Part shown: positions 8,767-17,530 of the stretch, one piece after another
How the letters are laid out: every line of letters starts with the position of its first letter
How positions within the stretch are numbered: position 1 is the stretch's first letter
Origin: JAAYUJ01 sp963698165
GTDB taxonomy: Bacteria; Desulfobacterota; Syntrophobacteria; Syntrophobacterales; Syntrophobacteraceae
Direction of reading: 5' to 3'
DNA length: 64,000 nucleotides
Assembly (NCBI GenBank): GCA_963698165.1
Contig: CAVOPT010000004.1
Location: forward strand, 558,001 to 622,000
The notes under the pieces: model-generated
What the model was told of the DNA's origin: nothing
The model's input: the letters and a program-made list of their open reading frames with translations, nothing else
Databases searched by the model: none
Translations under genes and position numbers: made by a program

Positions 8767-9822
8767 TCAATAGCCGCTTCTCGCCACGGACAAAGGCATC
8801 TTCATCCTGGGTGCCGGTTTCTTTCCTCTGAGGATCCTCGTGCTGTAGCCGGTGACGCTGTCTGCCTTCAAATCGAGCAGCCGCTTGGCTCCAAGGTTCG
8901 TGATCATTTCTTCCCAGGACTTGGGAGAGTAAACCCACTCGTCAAGCCACTTCTTGAGCTCCTCCTCACTCCTTGAAGCCGCGTCCATGATCCGCATGAA
9001 CGGGGCGTCGTAGTCGTAGTAGAAGGGCACGGAGCTTGGGTAGGCTCCCCACGGCTGCTCGATGATGCAGTCCACCACGAAGTAGGGGATCTGGTTGGAT
9101 TCGGGGTTCTTTCTGAGTTCGGACTCGGGAACGATCTCCTCGGCGATGACGACCACCTTGTCGCATGCGAAGGCGATTTCCTTGTCGATGGTCCCTACAC
9201 CGCGCCATCTGGCCGTTCCCTTGTCGCCCGCCTGGGCCACGTGGATGATTGCCAACTCGGGCCTTGCCGCGGGAAGCAGCACCACATCCCCATCACCGTA
9301 AAAGGGCTCCTCCATCTGGATAAATTTTTTCTTGGCGATGCGCGGATTCTTGCCGTCCCTCAGTCCTGCTCGTCCCAAGGCGTCGTAGTCGGGATTGTAG
9401 AGGTCGGACCCGAGGGGGGCGTAGTAGGGAATGAAGGGAGACCCGATGGCCCCCGCAAGAAATCTCAAGGCCATGGCTCCGTGGGAGTAGTCTTCCAGGA
9501 TCATCTGGCCTCTCTTGTAGTTTCTTTCCAGGTTGACGTCGAGCTTGCCAGCCATTTCGCCCCAGCCCATCCAGTCTGTTTCCTGGATCTTGATTGCCCC
9601 CACCGCGTTGAGAAGCCAGGTGCAGACGCTTCCGTGCCTGTCGAGAACATGGATGTCCTTGAAACCCTGTCGCACCGTCTCCCAGGCGAAGGAAACGGGA
9701 TTCCGGTTGAAACCTGTGAACCCGCTGAACGCACAGACAATTCCATCGTGCATGTACTTCTTAACCGCTTCCTCGAGAGTCAAAATCTCTGCTGTTTTCG
9801 CCTTCTCGCGAATTCGTGGCAT
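8767..9822 (-). CDS. CoA-transferase family I alpha subunit (GctA/IpdA-like)
   Basis: A 351-residue alpha subunit of the glutaconate-type CoA-transferase family. Visible family features are the N-terminal VKKYMHDGIVCAFSGFTGF glycine-rich loop, the central FYGDGDVVLLPAARPELAII, and HVAQAGDKGTARWRG, where the family binds CoA and shapes the active site with the beta subunit. I chose the ATG at 9822 (MPRIREKAKTAEI) because GGAGG lies 8 bases upstream; the open frame extends 58 codons further, but that part has no family resemblance. It lies 129 bases upstream of the beta gene. Substrate specificity cannot be read from the sequence. Confidence 0.85.
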   Translation of the reverse strand: MPRIREKAKTAEILTLEEAVKKYMHDGIVCAFSGFTGFNRNPVSFAWETVRQGFKDIHVLDRHGSVCTWLLNAVGAIKIQETDWMGWGEMAGKLDVNLERNYKRGQMILEDYSHGAMALRFLAGAIGSPFIPYYAPLGSDLYNPDYDALGRAGLRDGKNPRIAKKKFIQMEEPFYGDGDVVLLPAARPELAIIHVAQAGDKGTARWRGVGTIDKEIAFACDKVVVIAEEIVPESELRKNPESNQIPYFVVDCIIEQPWGAYPSSVPFYYDYDAPFMRIMDAASRSEEELKKWLDEWVYSPKSWEEMITNLGAKRLLDLKADSVTGYSTRILRGKKPAPRMKMPLSVARSGY

Positions 9823-10195
9823 ATTGCGCCTCCTCGATGATGTTTGAAGATCCTTCGATGCCCGGTGTCGACCCTGCTCAAAGGACGCCTTGTGAATCCA
9901 TTCCTTCAGTTTGCACAGCCCCCCCGGCCGCTCAACCCGCGTCTGCCCTTCGACACCTCCGCACCAACCGGGGTAAGACTGCGAGTACTGACTCATCGCT
10001 CGGGGCGAGGTATCCAGCCCTGAACGGAAACACTCTTGTACAAGCCTTGATCAGCGCTCCACGAACACCGGTGTCCATGGTCCGCCCCGTCATGCCGGCG
10101 AAAGCCCGCATCCAGAAAAGTTGCCTGGACCCCGGCTTTCGCCGGGGCGACGATATTTGGTCGAGATTCGGACACGCTCTTTCGTGGCTGTGTGC
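9823..10195. repeat. Intergenic region with a palindromic CCGGCGAAAGC repeat (about 10089-10150)
   Basis: The element reads CGTCATGCCGGCGAAAGC at its left end and CCCCGGCTTTCGCCGGGGCG at its right end, so the two ends are inverted copies. It matches the short dispersed repeats common in environmental proteobacteria; a shorter relative lies at 30411-30430. A fragment of the other repeat type starts at 9946. No gene is seen. On the minus strand this hairpin may also end or stabilise the transcript of the membrane protein gene. Confidence 0.55.
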
Positions 10196-11494
10196 TCAGT
10201 GATGTTCGTCATGGACGTAAAAGGGCCACTTGTGGAAGAACCACTCGTTCCAAAGGAGAGGAATGATCCACCAGAAGTTCCATATGAGGGACTCGCCGCC
10301 GATGAGCCGTTCGGAGACCCCGTGGGCCATGTGCTCGTTGCCGAGGCCCCAGTGTCCAAAGTTGAGCCAGTAGAAGATGTAGTAATTGATGACCGTCAGG
10401 ATCAGAACCCCGATGGTCCTGTACCAGAAAGCTCCCCAGGAGTCCTTGTCCGCCATGGGAGCCATGTCGTCGAAGTAGTGATGCCAGGCAAGGAACGGGA
10501 TCAGGGTGAAGCCTGCAATCTCGGCGGCATGGTACCACAGGAACCGGATGGGGACACCCTTGTCGCCCGCCGGAAGATGCTTCGAGATGTCCTCCATATT
10601 CATCCAAGCGGGGGCCAGCTTGACACAGAGCCATGCGAGGAGATACCCGAGGACCACGTTGAGGATGAAGGAAATGATCCCTTTCCACGGCTGTGCAAGC
10701 TTGATGAGAGTCCAGGGCTTCATGCGCCACACATTGGGGGTCATGAAGAGGACGATGATCATCCATTCCCACCACCCGAAAACCCAGTGAACATGGGTGG
10801 TGCCGGCAATGTCTCCCCACCAGGGCAGGCCGAACCCGTAGGAATTCCCGAAAACCTTACCCCAGATGAGCCCCCAGAAAGGCACGATGAGGACCGTGTA
10901 GAAGAAGAGGGTGAGCAGGCTGCACCAGCCAATGTCGCAAAAACCGGCCTGGGGCTGCTTCAGATCGCTCGGCCGGACGGGCCACTTGCCGAAAAGGATT
11001 GTCACGAAGGGATAGGAGTAGAACCCGATGAGGACGAAGCAGACCACCGCGCGTTCCGCGAACCGGGCCGCCGGGTTGGTGATCGCCTCCAGGGTGAGGG
11101 ACTTGCCGCAGGCTTCCGGGATGGCCGTCTTTCCGGCAGCCGCAAGGGCCTCGAGACCGGACTGGCTCAGGAACGTGAACCCCAGTCCGAGAACCCGGTA
11201 AAAAATGACGTGAATGACGAACCAGACAACAATCAGGTTGACGATGGTTTCCACAATCCCCCTGGCGGGCTGGGACATTTTTTCAAAGGGCCAGTCCCCC
11301 AGGAACATGTGCTGCCAGAGCCCCACAAGAATCATCATGGCCAGATAGAGTACGAAAGGATAGGGGAAGCTGCCGACGGGACCGCGGGTATCGCTAAAAA
11401 TGTACCAGGTAAGCAATGCAACGGCAAAAAAGACGATGTTGGAAATAATGCCTGTCAGGGGTTGCCCCCAGCGAGGTCTAAGTTGTCCTGCCAT
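10196..11494 (-). CDS. Tryptophan/aromatic-rich polytopic membrane protein, about 10 TM
   Basis: A 432-residue integral membrane protein that I do not recognise. About ten hydrophobic helices can be drawn, for example NIVFFAVALLTWYIF near residue 20, ETIVNLIVVWFVIHVIFYRV near 85 and VLILTVINYYIFYWLNFG near 385. It is unusually rich in Trp, and several helices end in His or His-His (FLAWHHYFDD, ending in DEHH), which could bind metal, quinone or haem. The adjacent CoA-transferase genes on the same strand make a transporter or membrane enzyme for their substrate a reasonable guess, but only a guess. A palindromic repeat lies just past its stop. Confidence 0.8.
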   Translation of the reverse strand: MAGQLRPRWGQPLTGIISNIVFFAVALLTWYIFSDTRGPVGSFPYPFVLYLAMMILVGLWQHMFLGDWPFEKMSQPARGIVETIVNLIVVWFVIHVIFYRVLGLGFTFLSQSGLEALAAAGKTAIPEACGKSLTLEAITNPAARFAERAVVCFVLIGFYSYPFVTILFGKWPVRPSDLKQPQAGFCDIGWCSLLTLFFYTVLIVPFWGLIWGKVFGNSYGFGLPWWGDIAGTTHVHWVFGWWEWMIIVLFMTPNVWRMKPWTLIKLAQPWKGIISFILNVVLGYLLAWLCVKLAPAWMNMEDISKHLPAGDKGVPIRFLWYHAAEIAGFTLIPFLAWHHYFDDMAPMADKDSWGAFWYRTIGVLILTVINYYIFYWLNFGHWGLGNEHMAHGVSERLIGGESLIWNFWWIIPLLWNEWFFHKWPFYVHDEHH

Positions 11495-12770
11495 AGTCTG
11501 CTCCTCTCGTGTTCCGGTTTACCCTGTCCAATGCCGAGAAAATCAGTTGCGATGGAACGTGAGTGCGTTTGACCCTCACCTCCTTTCCCTTTCACAAGTG
11601 ATGCAAGGCCATGGGAAGCATCCATCGTTGGCAATACCCTTGAATCTCACGCAAGCAGCGGTGCGAGGCCAGGAAAAGGTTGACGGGCCGAACGTGTGAA
11701 GGGACAAACGAGAATGTCAAGAGAGGAGCAGGATGAATCACATTGCACAAGGAGACAACCTTTCCAGGGTCAAGAGGCCATCTTCAGAGGGAGATACGCC
11801 CATTGCCGGTGATCTGGATTTCCATGTGTTCTGAGGCCTTCGCTGGGACGGGTTTCCAGCGGGGCCGAAGGACATCGCTTGCCCGCTCTGAGCCGAAAGG
11901 CCTGCGTACTTTTCACGCGTCAGGTTTACGAGTGCTGATATGGGACTCTGGGAGAACGGGTGAAGCGAAATGGACCTGTCGTTCCTGGTCCATAAGGCAA
12001 TTGGCGCCGTGTGTCCGAGACCGTGGCCGCCTCTGGGTGCACACCTGCGCGAAATGTTCGGGCTCGCTCATACTCCCTCGTCAGAGCGGGCCCCATCGCA
12101 AATGGCCGTCATGAATCGGAGAAACTGCGGGGTCAGGCGAAGAGAATCTGAAGGAATCAGCAACGAAGCCCGGTCCATCTGGAGATTGCGTGTCATGTGC
12201 CGCAACCAGTCCCCTAGTACCGCAATCCCTGGGTTTTGGTCAAGAAAAATTAGTTTGACAAGGACAGACTCTGTGTTTTAACTGTTTTGCGCCTCGCCAT
12301 CATGTTGCAGCGCCCCGTGGGACCAGAGAGGCAGGGTCTGGTCGGGGGCGCCCTCAGGCGCTGATTTTTCTTCGATCCCTTGCCTGCTGTCTGATCTCGA
12401 AATACTTTCTCTAAGTGATAGTATTTATTTGTCGTTTTTTGTAACCTCCGTGGGTGGCTCATGAGAACTGCATGAGAGTGCAGAAAAATGATGGGCTGTT
12501 ATGATATCGGGTGACACCGATTTGGGGCACCCGACACAATGAAAAGTTGCGTACGGTGGGCTAAACGAAGCGTGCCAACCAGAGCTTCCCGGAGCAGTCG
12601 GAATATGTTCGCATAACAGATAGTGCCGGGTCCAGGCGAGGTCCTGGGGCGGATTCGGTCTTGAATCGTGTTCGGCCCAACGGCCATGGACCATATTGTT
12701 CGTTTGACGCGTGGCGTTCCTTTTTTGCATCGCATGATTCATGAGTGCACATTTCAGGGAGGTGGTCGGG
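11495..12770. other. 1.28-kb intergenic region upstream of the mutase operon
   Basis: No convincing gene is present on either strand; the open frames found are short, basic and without ribosome binding sites. Two inverted repeats within 270 bases of the mutase start could be operators: AAATACT/AGTATTT (12400-12426) and ATCGG/CCGAT (12506-12521, containing GGTGACACC). I looked for a cobalamin riboswitch and did not see a B12 box. A region this long between divergent transcription units suggests complex regulation, decayed genes or an undetected RNA. Confidence 0.55.
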
Positions 12771-14471
12771 ATGGGAAACAGGACATTTTCGGAATCGGCA
12801 CTTGAGCGAATGGAAAAAGAGTATGACGAGTGGCGCCAGGAATATCAAAAGGCCCTGAAGAAGATGCCCGAGCGTTTGGAGCGGTTTTCCACCATTTCAG
12901 ACATGGAGATCAAGCCGCTGTATACGCCCCTCGATCTTAAGGAAAAGGACTATTTCGAGGAGATCGCACTCCCCGGCATGTTCCCCTACACGCGGGGGGT
13001 ACAGAGCACCATGTACAGGGCCCGTCTTTGGACCATGCGCATGTTTGCGGGCCTAGGAACCGCTGAGGACACCAACGGGCGTTTCCACTACCTCATCGAT
13101 CACGGTGAAACGGGTCTCAGCACCGCCTTCGATTTTCCGACCCTCATGGGCTACGACACGGATTCAGGCTTGGCTCGGGGTGAGTGCGGCAAGTGCGGAG
13201 TGGCCATAGACACCATGGAGGACATGGATCGACTCTTTGCCAACATCAACCTGGAACAGGTCACCACGTCCATGACCATCAACCCACCGGCGTCCATCAT
13301 CTGGGCCATGTACATCGCCAACGCCGAGAATCGGGGATTCGACCGCAAGAAGCTCGGGGGTACCATTCAAAACGACTGCCTCAAGGAGTTCATCGCTCAG
13401 AAGACCCTGATGCTTCCCCCGGAACCCAGTCTGCGCCTGGTGACAGACACGGTGGAGTTTGGGACCCGCGAGGTTCCGCGCTGGAACACGATCAGCATCA
13501 GCGGTTACCACATCCGCGAGGCGGGTTCCACAGCGGTTCAGGAGCTGGCTTTCACCGTCTATGACGGCATCACCTATGTGGAGGAGGGGATCAAGCGGGG
13601 CCTCGACGTGGACCAGTTTGCGGGGAGGCTCTCCTTCTTCTGGAACTCCCATATCGATTTCTTCGAAGAGATTGCAAAGATGAGGGCGGGACGGCGCATA
13701 TGGGCCCGCATCATGAAAGACCGCTTCAAGGCCAAGGACCCGCGCTCCATGCTCATGCGCTTCCACACCCAGACGGCCGGTTGCTCCCTCACGGCCCAGG
13801 AACCCTACAACAACATCGTCCGGACCACCACGGAAGGTCTTGCCGCCATCCTGGGTGGCACCCAGTCGCTACACACCAATTCCCTCGATGAGGTGTACAT
13901 GATCCCGAGCGAGCAGGCTGTTCTCATCGCCCTGCGCACCCAGCAGATACTTGCGGACGAGTGCGGCGTGACCAATGTGATCGATCCCCTTGCTGGCTCG
14001 TATTTCGTGGAGGCCCTCACGGACAAGATGGAAGAAGAAGCCAACGTTTACATCCGCAAACTGGATGAACTGGGCGGCATGGTGGCTGCCATCGAACGGG
14101 ACTATCCGCAGATGGAAATCGCCGACGCGGCCTATCATTTTCAGCTGCAAGTGGAGAAAGGCGAGAAGATCATCATAGGCGTCAACAAGTACCCCTCCGA
14201 CAGGCCGGAACTGGAATTCGTCCTGAAAATCGACGACTCCCTCGAGCAAGGACAGGTCGACCGTCTGAACCGGTTCAAGGAGAGCCGCGACAAGATCAAG
14301 CTGCAGAAAGCGATGGACGAGCTCACAAGACGCTGTGAAGGCAAGCCGTGCTGGGAAAACAATGTGATGCCGGCCCTCATCGATGCGGTGCGAGCCGGGG
14401 CCACCGAGCAGGAGTGCTGCGACCTTTTCAGGCAGGTCTTCGGAACCTATTCGGACCCGGGGACTTTCTAA
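12771..14471 (+). CDS. B12-dependent acyl-CoA mutase large subunit, isobutyryl-CoA mutase-like
   Basis: This 566-residue catalytic subunit of a coenzyme B12-dependent acyl-CoA mutase has a TIM barrel but no B12 domain; the B12 domain is encoded separately downstream. Family landmarks are MYRARLWTMRMFAG (81-94), GLSTAFD (115-121), the active-site His247 in SISISGYH, and FHTQTAG. Aligned by these landmarks to Propionibacterium methylmalonyl-CoA mutase, the two residues that contact the substrate carboxylate (Tyr89, Arg207) are Phe92 and Gln210 here. Phe/Gln is the isobutyryl-CoA mutase combination. Ala119, in place of Asp, argues against 2-hydroxyisobutyryl-CoA mutase. The length and split architecture also match IcmA. 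I start at 12771, where AGGGAGG precedes the ATG; an ATG ten codons upstream has no such site. The substrate could be isobutyryl-CoA/butyryl-CoA or a longer branched acyl-CoA. Confidence 0.9.
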   Translation: MGNRTFSESALERMEKEYDEWRQEYQKALKKMPERLERFSTISDMEIKPLYTPLDLKEKDYFEEIALPGMFPYTRGVQSTMYRARLWTMRMFAGLGTAEDTNGRFHYLIDHGETGLSTAFDFPTLMGYDTDSGLARGECGKCGVAIDTMEDMDRLFANINLEQVTTSMTINPPASIIWAMYIANAENRGFDRKKLGGTIQNDCLKEFIAQKTLMLPPEPSLRLVTDTVEFGTREVPRWNTISISGYHIREAGSTAVQELAFTVYDGITYVEEGIKRGLDVDQFAGRLSFFWNSHIDFFEEIAKMRAGRRIWARIMKDRFKAKDPRSMLMRFHTQTAGCSLTAQEPYNNIVRTTTEGLAAILGGTQSLHTNSLDEVYMIPSEQAVLIALRTQQILADECGVTNVIDPLAGSYFVEALTDKMEEEANVYIRKLDELGGMVAAIERDYPQMEIADAAYHFQLQVEKGEKIIIGVNKYPSDRPELEFVLKIDDSLEQGQVDRLNRFKESRDKIKLQKAMDELTRRCEGKPCWENNVMPALIDAVRAGATEQECCDLFRQVFGTYSDPGTF

Positions 14472-14558
14472 CGGCTGGAACCAAATCCCGGGGCGATGCG
14501 GGAAGCGCCTCCGGCGACATTCGTATGGATCATGATGGAAAGAGGAGGGATCATTCCC

Positions 14559-14978
14559 ATGGAGAAGGACAGGAAACTGCGTGTACTGATTGCGAAACCT
14601 GGACTGGACGGGCACGACCGAGGAGCCCGCGTCATCGCGCGCGCTTTTCGTGACGCCGGATTCGAAGTGGTGTACACTGGGTGTCATCAGACTCCCGAGC
14701 AGATCGTGAGCACGGCGATTCAGGAAGATGTGGACATGGTAGGCCTCAGTATCCTTTCCGGGGCACACACGTACTCCTTTCCAAGGATCATGGAACTGCT
14801 CAGGGAACAGAGGGCTGAAGACATCTCCGTTATCGGGGGCGGAATCTTTCCCCTGGAGGATATCCCCAAGCTCAAGAGCTCCGGGATCAAGGAGGTTTTT
14901 GAGCCCGGCGCCAAGCTTCAGGAGATCATCGAGTGGGTGAGGCAGAACGTCAAGCCGCGGCAGGCGATCCTGGCCTAG
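14559..14978 (+). CDS. B12-binding small subunit of the acyl-CoA mutase
   Basis: A 139-residue Rossmann-like cobalamin-binding protein. The B12-binding signature DxHxxG is present as D17-G-H19-D-R-G22, followed by the SxL motif (GLSILSG, about residue 62) and a later GGG (VIGGGIFP). The His displaces dimethylbenzimidazole as the lower cobalt ligand. It pairs with the large subunit encoded 87 bases upstream, as IcmB does with IcmA. I place the start at 14559 (MEKDRKLRV), preceded by GAGGAGGG at suitable spacing; the frame is open 21 codons further upstream. Together with the MeaB-like gene it forms a three-gene plus-strand operon. Confidence 0.9.
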   Translation: MEKDRKLRVLIAKPGLDGHDRGARVIARAFRDAGFEVVYTGCHQTPEQIVSTAIQEDVDMVGLSILSGAHTYSFPRIMELLREQRAEDISVIGGGIFPLEDIPKLKSSGIKEVFEPGAKLQEIIEWVRQNVKPRQAILA

Positions 14979-15023
14979 TGCTACGATGGGAGACGGATTC
15001 ATAGACAGAGACGGGCATGAGTG

Positions 15024-15983
15024 ATGGACATCGTAGATCTGATTCTTGAAGGAGAGGTGCGTGCCACGGCGCGACTCCTCCGCGATATCGACGACCAGAT
15101 TCCTTCGGCGCAGAGCATCCTGAAAGAGCTCTACCCTCATACGGGAAAAGCCTACGTGGTGGGATTCACCGGATCTCCAGGCGTCGGTAAGAGCACCCTG
15201 GTGGATCAAATGGCCCTCCGGTACAGAAAGGAAGGAAGAACGGTGGGGATCCTCGCCGTGGATCCCACGAGCCCTTTCAGCGGCGGGGCCATTCTCGGGG
15301 ATCGCATCCGCATGCAGAGACACTTCCTGGACAGCGGCGTCTTCATACGCAGCCTCGCCACCCGTGGGCATTTCGGCGGATTGACCCGGTCCACCAATGA
15401 CATGATCAACGTCCTCGACGCCATGGGAAAAGACGTCATCCTGGTGGAGACGGTCGGGGTCGGCCAGGACGAGGTGGAGATCGTCCACAGTGCCCACACG
15501 ACCATCGTGGTGACCATTCCGGGGATGGGAGACGAGATTCAGGCCATCAAGGCCGGCATCATGGAGATCGGAAACATCTTCGTGGTGAACAAGGCCGATC
15601 GGGAGGGATCCAGAAAAACGGTCCGCGAGATCCGAAACCTCATCGAACTGGGAATACGCCGCAGGGAAGAGAGCAACGGCTGGGAAGCTCAGATCGTTGA
15701 GACCGAGGCCGTGAAGGGGAGGGGCATCGAGGAGCTGTTCCAGAGCATCGAAAAACACCGGGGCTTCCTCCTCGCCAACGACAAAGGGCAGCTTGATGAC
15801 GTGCTTTCCAAGCGAGCACGAAACCAGCTCATGGAGGCATTGAGAGACGAAGCATTCAAGACCATCCTGTGCAGACTCGAATCACGGGGCGTGTCTCTCG
15901 AGGGATTGGTCAGGATGATCGTCGAAAAGGAGTCGGATCCGTACTCGCTGGTGCAGCAGGTGCTGTCGGAGGAATTGCGATAG
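15024..15983 (+). CDS. MeaB/ArgK-type G-protein chaperone of B12-dependent mutase
   Basis: A 319-residue GTPase of the MeaB/ArgK (G3E) family. It has the P-loop GSPGVGKSTL near residue 55, DPTSPFSGGAILGDRIRM (switch region), a DVILVETVGVGQDE Walker-B-type strand and a NKAD guanine-specificity motif. These proteins load adenosylcobalamin into the mutase and protect it from inactivation, using GTP. It is the third gene of the mutase operon, 45 bases after the small subunit. A GTG directly before the chosen ATG could also start translation; the ribosome binding site is weak. Because the mutase looks like an isobutyryl-CoA type, this is probably its dedicated chaperone, not a methylmalonyl-CoA mutase partner. 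Confidence 0.88.
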   Translation: MDIVDLILEGEVRATARLLRDIDDQIPSAQSILKELYPHTGKAYVVGFTGSPGVGKSTLVDQMALRYRKEGRTVGILAVDPTSPFSGGAILGDRIRMQRHFLDSGVFIRSLATRGHFGGLTRSTNDMINVLDAMGKDVILVETVGVGQDEVEIVHSAHTTIVVTIPGMGDEIQAIKAGIMEIGNIFVVNKADREGSRKTVREIRNLIELGIRRREESNGWEAQIVETEAVKGRGIEELFQSIEKHRGFLLANDKGQLDDVLSKRARNQLMEALRDEAFKTILCRLESRGVSLEGLVRMIVEKESDPYSLVQQVLSEELR

Positions 15984-16049
15984 TGTTCCGCGCTGCCGGC
16001 GATGACAGCCGTGCCGCCGACGAACCTCACACATTCCCGAACAAAGCGG

Positions 16050-16093
16050 CCCCGGTTTTCTGCAGGTAATGAGAGAGCCGGGGTTTTCCTTTT
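16050..16093 (+). terminator. Terminator of the mutase operon
   Basis: The arms CCCCGG (16050-16055) and CCGGGG (16078-16083) extend inward through several G-U and A-U pairs to a 12-bp stem with a 10-base loop, followed by TTTTCCTTTT. It lies about 65 bases after the MeaB-like gene. Confidence 0.65.
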
Positions 16094-16160
16094 CCCTCGG
16101 GCTTTTCATGAGACCTCGCGCCGGCCTGCAGTCTTTGAAACAGTCATGGAGGAAAAACAT

Positions 16161-17360
16161 ATGAGCGCTTCCGATGAGGCGGGCCGCATGTCGTTTCGCC
16201 GTCGCCTTCTCGGCATGATCCACCGGAACCCCAACATGGTGAAAACCTTCGCCAGAACCTTTTACCGCCACGAAATCGGGGCAAGGCTCGATCGCCGATC
16301 CACCACCGGGCATGCCGCGCCGCCGGTCCTCATCAAGATCAATCTCACGCGGTCATGCAACCTCCAATGCCGGATGTGCATTCAGGACCGAAAGGACACG
16401 GAAAAAGACAGGTTCCCCTGGAACGACCCGGCCAATCAACTCCCCCTGACGCCTTGGGTCCACCTGCTGGATCAAACAGCCTCATTCCGTCCCCTCATAG
16501 CTCTGACTGGCGGCGAGCCCCTCCTGTACCCGCATTTCCGTGAGTTCATCACGGCTGCCAAGGAGCGAAACTTCGTGGTGGAGCTCGTCACCAACGGGAC
16601 CCTGCTTCGCCGTGAGGCGGAATTCCTGGTGGAGAAGGGGGTCGAGTTCATCATCGTCTCCATCGACGGACCGGAGGAAGTCCACGACGAGATCCGGGGG
16701 GTGCGGGGGAGCTTTCGGAAGTCACTGGCGGGCGTCGCCGCTCTCCTGGAGGCGCGTCGAAAGGCCCGTGTGCCGGGGCCTCTGGTGAGCCTGAACTGTG
16801 TCCTCTCAAAGACCAACCTGACCAGGGGTGAAGAGATGATGCCTCTCGCCGAGACCTTGGGGGTGGATGTCCTCAATTATTTGCACACCATCTTCGATTC
16901 GCCGGCCAACGTGCAGCGCCACAATCGCATCTTTTCCGAGGAATGGGCGGAGTTCCACGGGCTGAAGATCGTCACTCCCTCCAAGCCTGAAGGTGAATAC
17001 TATGAAACGGAGATCGGGACAGTGGACATGCCGGCCTTGAGGGAACTGATGCAGAAGGTCCAACGGCGGAGCCGTTCCCCCATGATGGTAAACTTCTCAC
17101 CCAATCTCAGCCGCGAGAAGCTGGACCCATACTACCTTGACCTGGGGCATCCTTTCACGAACACCTGCAAGTGTTTGTGGACGGACTGCCGGATTCTGCC
17201 GGATGGAAGCGTCATCCCCTGTCTCCACGTTCAGGGGGGAAACATCTCCCGAAGACCCTTCATGGAAGTGTGGAACTGCCCCGAGATCCGGAACTTTCGC
17301 AGAATCATCGCCAAGGGACTCTTCCCGGGGTGCGCCCGATGCTGTTGCAGGAAGTACTGA
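16161..17360 (+). CDS. Radical SAM protein with SPASM-like C-terminal cysteines
   Basis: A 399-residue radical SAM enzyme. The 4Fe-4S/SAM motif is CNLQCRMC (CxxxCxxC, about residues 67-74), followed by the GGEPLLYP motif and a VSIDGPEEVHDEIRG strand typical of MoaA/PqqE-like enzymes. The C-terminus has additional Cys clusters (CKCLWTDC, IPCLHVQGG, CARCCC), as in SPASM or twitch domains that bind auxiliary iron-sulfur clusters. The start at 16161 has GGAGG 8 bases upstream; the frame is open 53 codons further. Such enzymes act in peptide modification, haem/cofactor synthesis or protein maturation. No precursor peptide is recognisable next to it, so the substrate is unknown. It is transcribed separately from the mutase operon, after the terminator. 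Confidence 0.85.
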   Translation: MSASDEAGRMSFRRRLLGMIHRNPNMVKTFARTFYRHEIGARLDRRSTTGHAAPPVLIKINLTRSCNLQCRMCIQDRKDTEKDRFPWNDPANQLPLTPWVHLLDQTASFRPLIALTGGEPLLYPHFREFITAAKERNFVVELVTNGTLLRREAEFLVEKGVEFIIVSIDGPEEVHDEIRGVRGSFRKSLAGVAALLEARRKARVPGPLVSLNCVLSKTNLTRGEEMMPLAETLGVDVLNYLHTIFDSPANVQRHNRIFSEEWAEFHGLKIVTPSKPEGEYYETEIGTVDMPALRELMQKVQRRSRSPMMVNFSPNLSREKLDPYYLDLGHPFTNTCKCLWTDCRILPDGSVIPCLHVQGGNISRRPFMEVWNCPEIRNFRRIIAKGLFPGCARCCCRKY

Positions 17361-17530
17361 TCATCAGCTTTTTCCGCGCGGCAAGACCTTGCCCGGCCAA
17401 AACACGACGTGTTCGGGGCAAGGACGTTTCCAGTCTCATGGTCCCTTCTTGTTTCTTCATGACCCTCGTGGTTGTCCCACAAGAACCGCTCAACTAGATT
17501 GAAAACCACTGAAGCCTTTGGTGCATCCCC

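Noticed and set aside
10121..11572. 483-codon plus-strand open frame
   Set aside because: It is antisense to the polytopic membrane protein, whose hydrophobic helices are unmistakable. The frame is open because of the high third-position GC.
11743..12281. Short plus-strand frames upstream of the mutase
   Set aside because: They lack ribosome binding sites, overlap one another and look like random translation.
12348..12372. Small GC hairpin followed by a T-run upstream of the mutase (GCGCC/GGCGC then TGATTTTTC)
   Set aside because: The stem is only 5 bp and no gene ends just before it, so I do not call it a terminator.
12500..12620. Possible sigma-54 promoter (TTGGCACG-like sequence on the minus strand)
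   Set aside because: The downstream element is TTTAG and not TTGC, and the strand points away from the mutase operon.
13869..15758. 629-codon minus-strand open frame
   Set aside because: It is antisense to the mutase operon and spans three real genes; its residue composition is typical of shadow frames.
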